Translations under genes and position numbers: made by a program
Part shown: positions 26,015 through 34,675 of the stretch, piece by piece
Layout of the letters: each line of letters opens with the position of its first letter
How positions within the stretch are numbered: the first letter of the stretch is position 1
Notes under the pieces: model-generated
Seen by the model: only the letters and a program-made list of their open reading frames with translations
Databases searched by the model: none
What the model was told of the DNA's origin: nothing
Source of the DNA: Rhodococcus sp. ABRD24
GTDB taxonomy: Bacteria > Actinomycetota > Actinomycetes > Mycobacteriales > Mycobacteriaceae
Length of the DNA stretch: 64,000 nucleotides
Assembly: GCF_004328705.1 (NCBI RefSeq)
Contig: NZ_CP035319.1
Location: 1,240,001 to 1,304,000 of the forward strand
Direction: 5' to 3'

Positions 26015-29000
26015 AGCGGCGGCAACCACGCGAGCTGCACCAGGGACGTACCGCTGCGATCAATGAAAGTTCCTCGCCCCTGCGGCATCTCGCTGGGACG
26101 GACAGCACCGATCAGGTTCCCCTCGTCACGGCTTCCACTCATCACCAATCCCGCGGACACCAGATCGCGCAGGCGCGCTACGACCGGTTCATAGAGTGCA
26201 CGCGCTGCACCGCCGGACCGGCGCGCGATGATGAGGTGGAGGCCGAGATCCTTCGCGTGCGCGAGATAGTCGAGGAGCGGCGTGAGCGGATTTCCGCTCG
26301 ATGTCGCGACGAGGTCGTAATCGTCGACCACCACGTAGATCTCGGGCCCCGACCACCAGGAGCGCTCACGCAACTGCTGCTGGGTGGTGTCCGGACCCGG
26401 CATGCGGCTGGCGAGAATTCCGGCCAGATCGTTCATCATTGTGGTGAATGTGGCTGCGGAGGCGGCGTATCCAGCGAGATGATCACCTTCGACGACCCCG
26501 AGCATGGTGCGCCGGTAGTCACCGACGATCAGTTTGGCCTGCTGCGGAGTGTTCGATTCCATGAGCCCCATGCAGATTCCGCGAAGCAGCGTCGTCTTGC
26601 CGCAGCCGCCGTCACCGAAGGCCAGGAAGTGCGGCTGATCGGCGAAGTCGAGATACACCGGTGCCAGCTCGGATTCGTTGATTCCGATCGGCACGGACAG
26701 GCAGGCGCCGCTCAGGGCGTCCGGAACCGGCCAGACTCCGGCGGTCGCCGCGACCAGTTCCTCCCGCGGAATCCGGTCCGGCAACATGCGCACCGGCGGA
26801 GCGGGGCGTCCGGATCGGAGGGCCCCGATCACGGCCACCGCGTCGGCGACTCCCACACCCAGATCGTCACTGCGGGAGATTCCGTCGATCCGCGGGAGAG
26901 CGGTCAGCAGGTGCAGCCCGTCGCGGGTGATCCCGCGTCCGGGCCGGCCCGCGGGAACGCGCATCGCCTTCGCCCGTCCCACATCGGAATCGGCGGGATC
27001 TCCCAGCCGCAGCTCGATGCGCGTGCCGAGCTGGTCCTTGAGCGCGGGCCGGATATCGGCCCAGCGTGGGGTCGCGAGCATGACGTGGACGCCGAACGAG
27101 AGCCCCTGCCCGGCGAGTGCACCGATCTGCGCCTCGAGCGCCTCGAAGTCCTGCCGGATACCAGGCCAGCCGTCGACCACGAGGAACACGTCGCCGAACG
27201 GATCGGCGGCAACACCGGAGGAGTCGGGGCCGGCATCGCCGTCCATGCCGCGCAAGCGCCGGAACTCGGCCATCGATTCGATCCCCAGTTCCCGGAACCG
27301 GCGTTCGCGCCGGCGAACCAGCGTGCTCATCTCGGCGACGGTGCGGCGCACCAGGTCCACGTCGAGACGGTTCGCCACCGACCCCACGTGCGGCAGCCCC
27401 ACCACCCCGGACAGGGTGCCACCGCCGAAATCGAGGCAGTAGAACTGAACCTGCTCCGGCGAATGCGTCGCCGCCATCGACATGATCAGCGTGCGCAAGG
27501 CGGTGGACTTCCCGGACTGCGGGCCGCCCACGACGGCCACGTTGCCGGTTGCCCCGGACAAGTCCGCGAACAGCGGATCACGCCGCTGGTCGAACGGCCG
27601 ATCGATCACACCGATCGGGGTTCGCAGCGTACTCGTCGCGGGCACCGGGCCGCTGAGCGTCGACGGCGGCAGCAGCTGATCGAGGGTCGGCGCGAACTCG
27701 AGCGGCGGCAGCCACACCTCGTGCGCGGCCGGACCGCGTCCACGGATCCGGTCGACGAGCACCTCGAGGACCGATCGGCCGTCGGAGTCGTTCTCCGGCA
27801 GAGGATCCGGAAGTACCGGCAGCTCCGGTCCGCCGTAGACCGCGAGCGGGACCGGCGCCGCGGTGAACGGCCGCGGCCTCAGGTCCACCGCAGCTTGCGC
27901 CACGCCCGCGGATCTCCGGACCCGCTCGCTCTCGTACGGCCCCGAAACGTACGCCGCAGCGAAGCGCACGATCTCGGCCGAATCGCACTTGAGGTAGCCG
28001 GCTCCGGGCGAGGCCGGCAGGTGGTACGCATCAGGTACACCGAGAACTGTTCGGGACTCGTTCGCCGAGAATGTCTTCAGCCCGATTCGGTACGACAGGT
28101 GACTGTCGAGACCGCGCAGCTTCCCTTCCTCGAGTCGCTGGCTCGCGAGCAGCAGGTGCATGTGCAACGAACGGCCGAGCCTGCCGATCGCGACGAACAA
28201 ATCCGCGAACTCAGGCTGTTGGCTGAGTAATTCGGAAAACTCGTCGACGACGATGAACAGAGCCGGCAGCGGCGGCAGTTCGGCACCGGCGGTGCGGGCC
28301 TTCTCGTAGTCGGTCACGTTCGCAAAGTTGCCGGCGGCCCGCAGCAGTTCCTGACGCCGGTTCATCTCGCCCGCCAGCGCATCCTTCATCCGGTCGACCA
28401 TGGCCAGTTCCTCGGCCAGATTCGTGATGACCGCGGCTACGTGCGGCGCCTCGTCGAGACCGAGGAACGTGGCGCCGCCCTTGAAGTCGACGAGCACGAG
28501 ATTGAGAGCCTCGGGCGAGTGGGTGGCGAGCAAGCCGAGCACGAGGGTACGCAGGAACTCGGATTTGCCCGACCCCGTAGCGCCGATGCAGAGACCGTGC
28601 GGACCCATGCCGTTCTCGGCCGCCTCCTTCAGGTCGAGCTCGACCGGGCTGCCGTCGACGCCGACCCCGATCGGCACCCGCAACCGCTCCCGCCCCTGCC
28701 GTGGCAACCATGCGCGGTCGGGATCGAACTTCCCGATGTCACCGAGTCCGAGCAGCTTGCTCCACCCCGCGGCTATCGGGATGCCGGTGCCCTCGCTGTC
28801 CGTAGACGTGCGGTCCGCAGCCCGGTACGGCGCCAATCGGCGTGCTGCCGCCCGCGCCTGCGCCTCGGTGAGCAGATCCGCCGCAGCGAACGTCTCGACG
28901 CCCGCGCCGCTGCGCGCACCGAGTGAACCGTCGGAGGCCACGAGCTGCAGACCGCGAGTGGCCGCAAGTCGCGGGCAGAAGCCGCTGAGATCGAGCAGTG

Positions 29001-30024
29001 TCACCGAATCCAGTCCGCCGTCGGCGGCCAATCCGGTTTCGCCGTCGAGAATTCCGCCGTCGATCACGACGACGATCTGCGGTACGCCGAGCGTGGGCGG
29101 CGCACTCCGCGCGAAGCGACCACGCATGGCCAGCTGCGTCCCCAGGGCGGACTCGAGCTCGAGGACCGAGCCGTAGACCATGCGGGACGGCCCGACGCCG
29201 TCGAACGCATCCGGATGCTGTGCGTGGGGCAGCCATTTCGCCCACTCCCACTCCGCCGCCGTGTCGGGGCCACACACGATCGCCAGCTGTAGCTGGTCCG
29301 GCCCGTGGAACACGCACAGTTGCAGCAGCATCGAACGCACCAGCGCACGGGCTTCGTGCCGATCACCGTCGATCGAAACCGCCGCGAATCCCCGCAACGA
29401 CACCGCCGTCGGCAGTTCCGCGACCACCGAATGCGCGCGCACGAATCGCCGTAACGACACCGCGGATACCGGCTCGAGGTCCTCGACGGGTCCGGTCTCC
29501 GGAGGAATCAGGCGCGTCGCGAGCCGCTGGCCGCCCCGCCCCACGCGCACATGGCAGTAGTCCGCATCGGTGACGCGGCGCTCCCACATCCGCCCGGTAC
29601 CGGCCAGCGTCCACAGCAACTGTGGGTCAGGGTGGCTCCACTCGAGAGCCTTGCGCTGCTGGCGCCCGGTGTCGAGTGCGTCGCGTCGCAGTTGGTCGAG
29701 GTAGCGCAGGTAGTCCTTGCGCTCCTCATTGGCCTCCGCGGCCTTCGCCCCGCCACCACGGCCCGATCCGGCCAGCATGCCCAGCATCGAGACCATCATC
29801 ATCGCCGGGAACAGCAAGGACATCGGGTTCTTCGCCATGCCCGAGGTGAACATCAGCGCGACCATTCCGATCATCGCCGCGACCATCACCAGCGGGAGCA
29901 GCTTCGTGATCAGGTTGCCGGGGGTGATCCGTGGAATCTCGGGCGGTGTCTGCAGGCTCACCTCACCGCCAGGTGTCCTCGGCGCCTCCCGACGCGCCTT
30001 CCTTACGAAACGCACGGTCCCCAC
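26011..30024 (-). CDS. eccC4: ESX-4 type VII secretion ATPase EccC
   Basis: The 1337-residue inner-membrane motor has two N-terminal transmembrane helices (about 38-85) and three FtsK/SpoIIIE ATPase domains. P-loops are GATGSGKS (Lys about 487), GGPQSGKS (Lys about 839) and GDGGCGKT (Lys about 1143). Walker B reads VVDEF in domain 1, VVDGW in domain 2 and VVDDY in domain 3, so domain 2 lacks a catalytic acid. GTG 30024 is preferred because GGGGGGTGAG precedes it; TTG 30039 is in frame. It heads a minus-strand run with the Rv3446c-type gene and is divergent from eccD. Confidence 0.95.
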   Translation of the reverse strand: MGTVRFVRKARREAPRTPGGEVSLQTPPEIPRITPGNLITKLLPLVMVAAMIGMVALMFTSGMAKNPMSLLFPAMMMVSMLGMLAGSGRGGGAKAAEANEERKDYLRYLDQLRRDALDTGRQQRKALEWSHPDPQLLWTLAGTGRMWERRVTDADYCHVRVGRGGQRLATRLIPPETGPVEDLEPVSAVSLRRFVRAHSVVAELPTAVSLRGFAAVSIDGDRHEARALVRSMLLQLCVFHGPDQLQLAIVCGPDTAAEWEWAKWLPHAQHPDAFDGVGPSRMVYGSVLELESALGTQLAMRGRFARSAPPTLGVPQIVVVIDGGILDGETGLAADGGLDSVTLLDLSGFCPRLAATRGLQLVASDGSLGARSGAGVETFAAADLLTEAQARAAARRLAPYRAADRTSTDSEGTGIPIAAGWSKLLGLGDIGKFDPDRAWLPRQGRERLRVPIGVGVDGSPVELDLKEAAENGMGPHGLCIGATGSGKSEFLRTLVLGLLATHSPEALNLVLVDFKGGATFLGLDEAPHVAAVITNLAEELAMVDRMKDALAGEMNRRQELLRAAGNFANVTDYEKARTAGAELPPLPALFIVVDEFSELLSQQPEFADLFVAIGRLGRSLHMHLLLASQRLEEGKLRGLDSHLSYRIGLKTFSANESRTVLGVPDAYHLPASPGAGYLKCDSAEIVRFAAAYVSGPYESERVRRSAGVAQAAVDLRPRPFTAAPVPLAVYGGPELPVLPDPLPENDSDGRSVLEVLVDRIRGRGPAAHEVWLPPLEFAPTLDQLLPPSTLSGPVPATSTLRTPIGVIDRPFDQRRDPLFADLSGATGNVAVVGGPQSGKSTALRTLIMSMAATHSPEQVQFYCLDFGGGTLSGVVGLPHVGSVANRLDVDLVRRTVAEMSTLVRRRERRFRELGIESMAEFRRLRGMDGDAGPDSSGVAADPFGDVFLVVDGWPGIRQDFEALEAQIGALAGQGLSFGVHVMLATPRWADIRPALKDQLGTRIELRLGDPADSDVGRAKAMRVPAGRPGRGITRDGLHLLTALPRIDGISRSDDLGVGVADAVAVIGALRSGRPAPPVRMLPDRIPREELVAATAGVWPVPDALSGACLSVPIGINESELAPVYLDFADQPHFLAFGDGGCGKTTLLRGICMGLMESNTPQQAKLIVGDYRRTMLGVVEGDHLAGYAASAATFTTMMNDLAGILASRMPGPDTTQQQLRERSWWSGPEIYVVVDDYDLVATSSGNPLTPLLDYLAHAKDLGLHLIIARRSGGAARALYEPVVARLRDLVSAGLVMSGSRDEGNLIGAVRPSEMPQGRGTFIDRSGTSLVQLAWLPPL

Positions 30025-30240
30025 AGCCTCACCCCCCAAGACGAAGTGCGGTCCGCGTCCGAACCGCCGTCACCCCGAAACCGAGTCTCCCCCACCGGTC
30101 CGGCGCGCGAAGTGAGAAACTACCGCACGGCACGCGCTGCACGCGGTCGAGGCCCCGACAGCCCGTGACGTAGAGTTCCGGTGTTTTCGTAGCGAGCGAT
30201 CCGGGTGGGGATCCGGGTCGCGGAATCCGGGGGGTCGATC
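30025..30240. promoter_or_regulatory. Divergent eccC4/eccD4 intergenic region
   Basis: This 216-base spacer must hold the promoters for the eccC run (minus) and the eccD-mycP run (plus). A ribosome-binding GGGGGG lies 6 bases before the eccD GTG. I see no strong inverted repeat or clear -35/-10 pair, so the promoters are not placed. Confidence 0.45.
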
Positions 30241-31710
30241 GTGACAGTTGTGCAGGCAGACCATGCATCGAGCGTCGGCGCGCGGCCGCGCGGGGCGGCC
30301 GACCTGTGCCGTCTGACGGTCCTCGCGCCGCGGACGCAGATCGATCTGGCCCTGCCCAATGCAGTCCCCGTCGAGTTGCTGATTCCGGGAATTGCGGATC
30401 TGATCGAAAAGCACAGCGCCACGAACGAGTTCGACGTCACGAGCGTCCGCACCGAGCCGGTCCGGTGGACGCTCTCGCGGGTGGGCCAACCGCCGCTGTC
30501 ACCCGCGATGAGCCTGCAGGAGCACGGTGTCCTCGACGGCGAACTCCTGGTGTTCGACACCGCTGAGGCGAGTGCTCCGCCACCGCTGTTCGACGACATC
30601 ATGTACAACGTCGCGGTGGCCGACGCTGGTCACAGCCATCCGTGGACGCCGCGCGCTGCGCGGCTCACCGGCTCCGCACTGGCGATCGCCGCGACTGTCG
30701 CGGGCGCGTTCGCGCTACTCCAGACCGACGGCGGCACAACGTCCGTCATCGCCGCGGCGTGCGGACTGTTCACGATGGTCCTGTTCCTCGTGGCGGGTGT
30801 CGTGAGCAGCCGAATCTACGACGACCGCGCATCCGCACTTGTGTTGGGCACCGCGGCGCTGCCCGTCGCCTTCGCGGCGGGCATCCTGCTCGTGCCCGGT
30901 GACCGGGGCGCACCCCACCTGATGCTCGGCCTTGTCATCGTCGGGGCGTCGTCCGTTCTTTCGTTGCGGGTCAGCGGTGTCGGGCCCGCCGTGTTCACCG
31001 GTGCCGCGGCTGTCGCATTGCTCGGATCCGGGGCGGCCGCGGTGGCGACCCTCACCGAACAAACCCCGCACGCGGTGGGTGCACTGCTCACCGGTGCAGC
31101 ACTCACCGGATTGGTGTTCGCACCGCGCAGTGCAATGCTGCTGGCGAAATTGCCCCTCCCGCCGGTACCCGCGCCCGGCACGTCGGTCGACCCCGCCGAG
31201 GACGACCCCGACGACAGCAGGCAGTCCCCGTCGTTCGCGACCATCGAGGCCCGCGCGGACCGCGCCCGCCGGTATCTCACGGGGCTGGTGAGCGCGATGA
31301 GTCTGCTCACCGTCTTCGGCGCCCTCCTCGCCTGCACACCATCGGGATCGTCCAGCATCTACTGGCCGGGAACGGGTCTCGCCATAGCCGCCGCATCGGT
31401 GCTGATGTTCCGGGGGCGCACCTACAGTTCCGCCGAGCAGGCAGTCGCTCTGATCGCCGGCGGCGGCGCGATCCTCGTGCTGCTGTTCGCCGGCACCGCT
31501 GTCGCGGTGCCGCATGCGGGCCTCGCCCTGTTCGTCGCGGCGACAGTGTTCGTCGCGGCCGCCCTAGCCCTGGGTATTCTCGCACCGCAGCGATCCTTCT
31601 CTCCCGTGCAGCGCCGGCTCGCGGAGTTGGTCGACTACACGGCCATCGCGGCCGTGTTGCCGCTGGTGTGCTGGGTCTCCGGCCTCTTCGCTGCCCTACG
31701 CGGCCTGTGA
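30241..31710 (+). CDS. eccD4: ESX-4 membrane channel component EccD
   Basis: The 489-residue protein starts with a ubiquitin-like YukD domain (about 20-105; LCRLTVLAPRTQIDLALP to LLVFDT), followed by about eleven transmembrane helices (from about 135 to the end), the EccD layout. Dimers of EccD form most of the membrane pore of type VII systems. GTG 30241 follows GGGGGG at good spacing; the upstream in-frame extension is Gly/Arg-rich and not needed. The stop overlaps mycP4 as GTGA. Confidence 0.93.
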   Translation: MTVVQADHASSVGARPRGAADLCRLTVLAPRTQIDLALPNAVPVELLIPGIADLIEKHSATNEFDVTSVRTEPVRWTLSRVGQPPLSPAMSLQEHGVLDGELLVFDTAEASAPPPLFDDIMYNVAVADAGHSHPWTPRAARLTGSALAIAATVAGAFALLQTDGGTTSVIAAACGLFTMVLFLVAGVVSSRIYDDRASALVLGTAALPVAFAAGILLVPGDRGAPHLMLGLVIVGASSVLSLRVSGVGPAVFTGAAAVALLGSGAAAVATLTEQTPHAVGALLTGAALTGLVFAPRSAMLLAKLPLPPVPAPGTSVDPAEDDPDDSRQSPSFATIEARADRARRYLTGLVSAMSLLTVFGALLACTPSGSSSIYWPGTGLAIAAASVLMFRGRTYSSAEQAVALIAGGGAILVLLFAGTAVAVPHAGLALFVAATVFVAAALALGILAPQRSFSPVQRRLAELVDYTAIAAVLPLVCWVSGLFAALRGL

Positions 31711-33080
31711 ACCGCGGCCTGCGGGTGTCCCTCGTCGCCGTCATCGTCACGCTCACCGCCACGCTCGGCCAGGGCAGTGCCGCCGCAGTCGTACCGGCCC
31801 CGATCGATCCCGGACGCCTACCACCGCCCAGTCGGCCGGCACCGCTCGAGCCGACCGAACAGCGCAATGCGTGTGCGTTGGCACTGCCGATGGCCGACAA
31901 CCCGGATATGCCACTGCCGCAACGGACGATGGGATTCGAGTCGGTGTGGCCACTCAGCCGCGGCCGCGGCCAGACGGTCGCCGTCATCGACACCGGGGTG
32001 TCACGACACCCACGCCTGCCGAACCTGATTCCCGGCGGCGACTACGTGTCGAACGGCGATGGCATCGGGGACTGCGACGCCCACGGCACCATCGTCGCCG
32101 GACTGATCGCCGCCGAACCGGTGCCCGGTTCCGGCTTCGCGGGTGGAGCACCCGAGGCACGGATCATCACGATCCGCCAGTCCAGCGCCAAATTCTCCGA
32201 GGCCCGGCGCCGCGAGAACACGAACGACGTGCAGAATTCCACCGGCTACGGCAATACCCAGACCATGGCGATGGCCGTCCGGCACGCCGCGGACATGGGT
32301 GCGACCGTCATCAACATCTCGGAGGTTGCCTGCCGATCCGCCGCTGACGGCATCGGTGACCAGTCCCTCGGTGCGGCAATCCAGTACGCCGCGACGGTCA
32401 AGAACGCGGTGGTGGTCGCCGCCGCCGGCAACTACGAGTCCGGCGGGTGCACGCCGCAGAACCTGTCGGCCGATCCGCTCGATCCGGGCGCCGACCTGTG
32501 GAATTCAGTGGTCACCATCGCGACACCGGCGTGGTACGACGACTACGTGCTGACCGTCGGATCCGTCGACCCCGACGGATCCTCGTCACAGTTCAGCCTC
32601 GGCGGGCCGTGGGTGGACGTCGCCGCGCCCGGAACCGGGATCGTCTCGCTCAATTCCGATGGCCGGGGCCAGACCCGCGAGTGGATCACCCCGCAAGGCC
32701 AGCAGAACGCGTTCGACGGCACCAGCTTCGCAGCTCCCCTGGTGTCCGCGACCGCCGCACTGGTCCGGGCGCGATACCCGCAGTTGACGGCACGGCAGGT
32801 CATCACACGAATCGAAGCCACCGCGCACGCTCCGGCCGAAGGCTGGAATCCCTATATGGGGCATGGCGTTGTCGATCCGCTGGCCGCTGTCAGTGACGAC
32901 ATCCCCCTGGATTTCGTCCTCGACAACGCGCCGCACTCGACCGCCCTGCCCGCTCCGAAACCGGCACCGGCACCGGATAACCGGCCGCGAACCGTGGCGC
33001 TGGCCGGGACCGGCGCAATCGTGGCGCTGGCGTTCCTCGGAGTACTCGCCTCGTTCCCCCTGCGGCGGTGGCGCCGGTAG
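31707..33080 (+). CDS. mycP4: ESX-4 mycosin, membrane-anchored subtilisin-like protease
   Basis: The 457-residue protein has a Sec signal (about 5-27), a subtilase domain with Asp95 (VAVIDTGV), His126 (CDAHGTIVAG) and Ser340 (FDGTSFAAP), and a C-terminal transmembrane anchor (about 430-450) followed by RRWRR. Mycosins sit on the outer face of the membrane and stabilise the type VII complex. All three catalytic residues are present. GTG 31707 overlaps the eccD stop; it ends 10 bases from the convergent eccB. Confidence 0.95.
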   Translation: MNRGLRVSLVAVIVTLTATLGQGSAAAVVPAPIDPGRLPPPSRPAPLEPTEQRNACALALPMADNPDMPLPQRTMGFESVWPLSRGRGQTVAVIDTGVSRHPRLPNLIPGGDYVSNGDGIGDCDAHGTIVAGLIAAEPVPGSGFAGGAPEARIITIRQSSAKFSEARRRENTNDVQNSTGYGNTQTMAMAVRHAADMGATVINISEVACRSAADGIGDQSLGAAIQYAATVKNAVVVAAAGNYESGGCTPQNLSADPLDPGADLWNSVVTIATPAWYDDYVLTVGSVDPDGSSSQFSLGGPWVDVAAPGTGIVSLNSDGRGQTREWITPQGQQNAFDGTSFAAPLVSATAALVRARYPQLTARQVITRIEATAHAPAEGWNPYMGHGVVDPLAAVSDDIPLDFVLDNAPHSTALPAPKPAPAPDNRPRTVALAGTGAIVALAFLGVLASFPLRRWRR

Positions 33081-33090
33081 CGGTGATTGC

Positions 33091-34563
33091 CTAGTTGCCC
33101 GCCGCGATCGGTGCGGCCTTTTCATCGGATGCCACGCCGTCATGGGCGACGAGTGCCTCGTCCCGGCCCAGTGTCGGTCCGGGCGCGAGTAGTTCGACGA
33201 TCCGCCAGGGTGCGGGTGGGCCGGGGACCTCGAATCCGAGCGCCTCGGCAGCGTCGGAATTCGGGATGCCGTACCGCACACCGGTGTCCGCGACGAAGAA
33301 CATTGCGCCCTTGCGCGAGCTGCCCGACTCGAGTCCGGTGGTCTGGACGAATCCGCTACTGCCCGGGCGGAAATAGACCGCGTCCGCCTTGTCTCCGGAC
33401 CCGTCCGCCTGCGCGAGCCGGACCGTACGAGCCTGCTCGGGGATCGGCAGCGCCCGCCCCGCCGACAACGACAGGGTGGCAGCGACGCGTCCGGAGTCGT
33501 CGCCCTCGGAAGTCCCCATCGGAGTCCAGGTCAGACAGCTGACCGGGTCGTCGCCATCGCCGACGAGACGCGGTGCGGACCGGGGGAATGTCGACACCTC
33601 GAGTTCATGTGCGGTCGGCGCCTTCGCGAGCGCGTCGGGGGTGACGGCGGCCATTGCCGACTGTCCCTGCGAGTCCGCGAACTGGATGAGGAAGGCGGTA
33701 GCGGCACTCACCTCCTGCACCCCGTCCCGTAGTACCACGTAATAGTGGGCGGTGTCGTCGCGCATGACCTTGACGACGGAACCGACAGTCCTGCCATTGA
33801 TGTCGAAGGTGGGGGCCGTTCCCGCACCTGGGATGACGGGCGGCGCGATCGGCAGCACTTGCGGGATGGCATTGAGCATGCCGCGGCTGACGGGCCTGGG
33901 GCGCGCGCCCTCCAACCCGAGTGCCCGGGTTACCGCCTGATCGCGAAGATCGATCGGTGCGCGTCGGCCGTCGTACACCAGGAATGTCGTCTCATCGCTC
34001 TCTACCAGCAGGGCCTCGTCCGGGTCGAGCCTGCCGACCCGATCGCTCCAGTCGGGATCTCCCACGATCACCGACGTTGCAACGGAACGGCTTCCACCTG
34101 AGGACACCGTGTTGCACACCGTCCACGGATGCCCGTCCGTGCCGCCGCTCGGCAGTGAGGAGGGTGCACCGGGTATTCCGAGGAGGGCGCCACGCGGCAT
34201 CGTGTCGAGCTCGGACTCCTTGACCGTCACCGGCTGCGCGGACTCGCCGAGGATGAGCCGCGCCGAGGCCAGATTGAGGACGGGATGCAGCGCGCCGTCG
34301 ACGACGACGAACATTGCGCCCGAGTCCTTTCCGACGACAATCGACGCGTTACCGATCTTGTCCAGCGGCCGGATCAGAGCCAGTGCAGCGCAGGCCGCAA
34401 GCCCGAGGCACGCGAGAACTGCCCCCACGGCGAGCGCCCTCGACTGCGACCGCATGGGATCGTGCAACATGCGCACATCTCTACGGACCAGCGCGTGTTC
34501 CATCCGCCGGACCAGAAACCGGTATCCGCTGACCTGCCATCGCGTCGTCGGCTGTGCTGCCAT
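33091..34563 (-). CDS. eccB4: ESX-4 core component EccB
   Basis: This 490-residue protein begins with the EccB signature TTRWQVSGYRFLVRRMEHALVRRD, then one transmembrane helix (about 43-66) and a large outer domain with repeated beta segments. EccB stands in the core complex and reaches into the cell wall. ATG 34563. It is divergent from eccE, sharing the 112-base spacer, and convergent with mycP4. Confidence 0.95.
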   Translation of the reverse strand: MAAQPTTRWQVSGYRFLVRRMEHALVRRDVRMLHDPMRSQSRALAVGAVLACLGLAACAALALIRPLDKIGNASIVVGKDSGAMFVVVDGALHPVLNLASARLILGESAQPVTVKESELDTMPRGALLGIPGAPSSLPSGGTDGHPWTVCNTVSSGGSRSVATSVIVGDPDWSDRVGRLDPDEALLVESDETTFLVYDGRRAPIDLRDQAVTRALGLEGARPRPVSRGMLNAIPQVLPIAPPVIPGAGTAPTFDINGRTVGSVVKVMRDDTAHYYVVLRDGVQEVSAATAFLIQFADSQGQSAMAAVTPDALAKAPTAHELEVSTFPRSAPRLVGDGDDPVSCLTWTPMGTSEGDDSGRVAATLSLSAGRALPIPEQARTVRLAQADGSGDKADAVYFRPGSSGFVQTTGLESGSSRKGAMFFVADTGVRYGIPNSDAAEALGFEVPGPPAPWRIVELLAPGPTLGRDEALVAHDGVASDEKAAPIAAGN

Positions 34564-34675
34564 CTTCCCTCCCCCGTGAGGCGCACGCTACGGATCCACA
34601 CAGTACAGTTCGCTGCAACACACCTTTCGACGGACAACTGCACTGTCCGTCTGGTTCAGGTATCGGGGAGGAACC

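Noticed and set aside
26236..28230. 664-codon plus-strand frame opposite eccC4
   Set aside because: Antisense shadow; no ribosome-binding site or family features.
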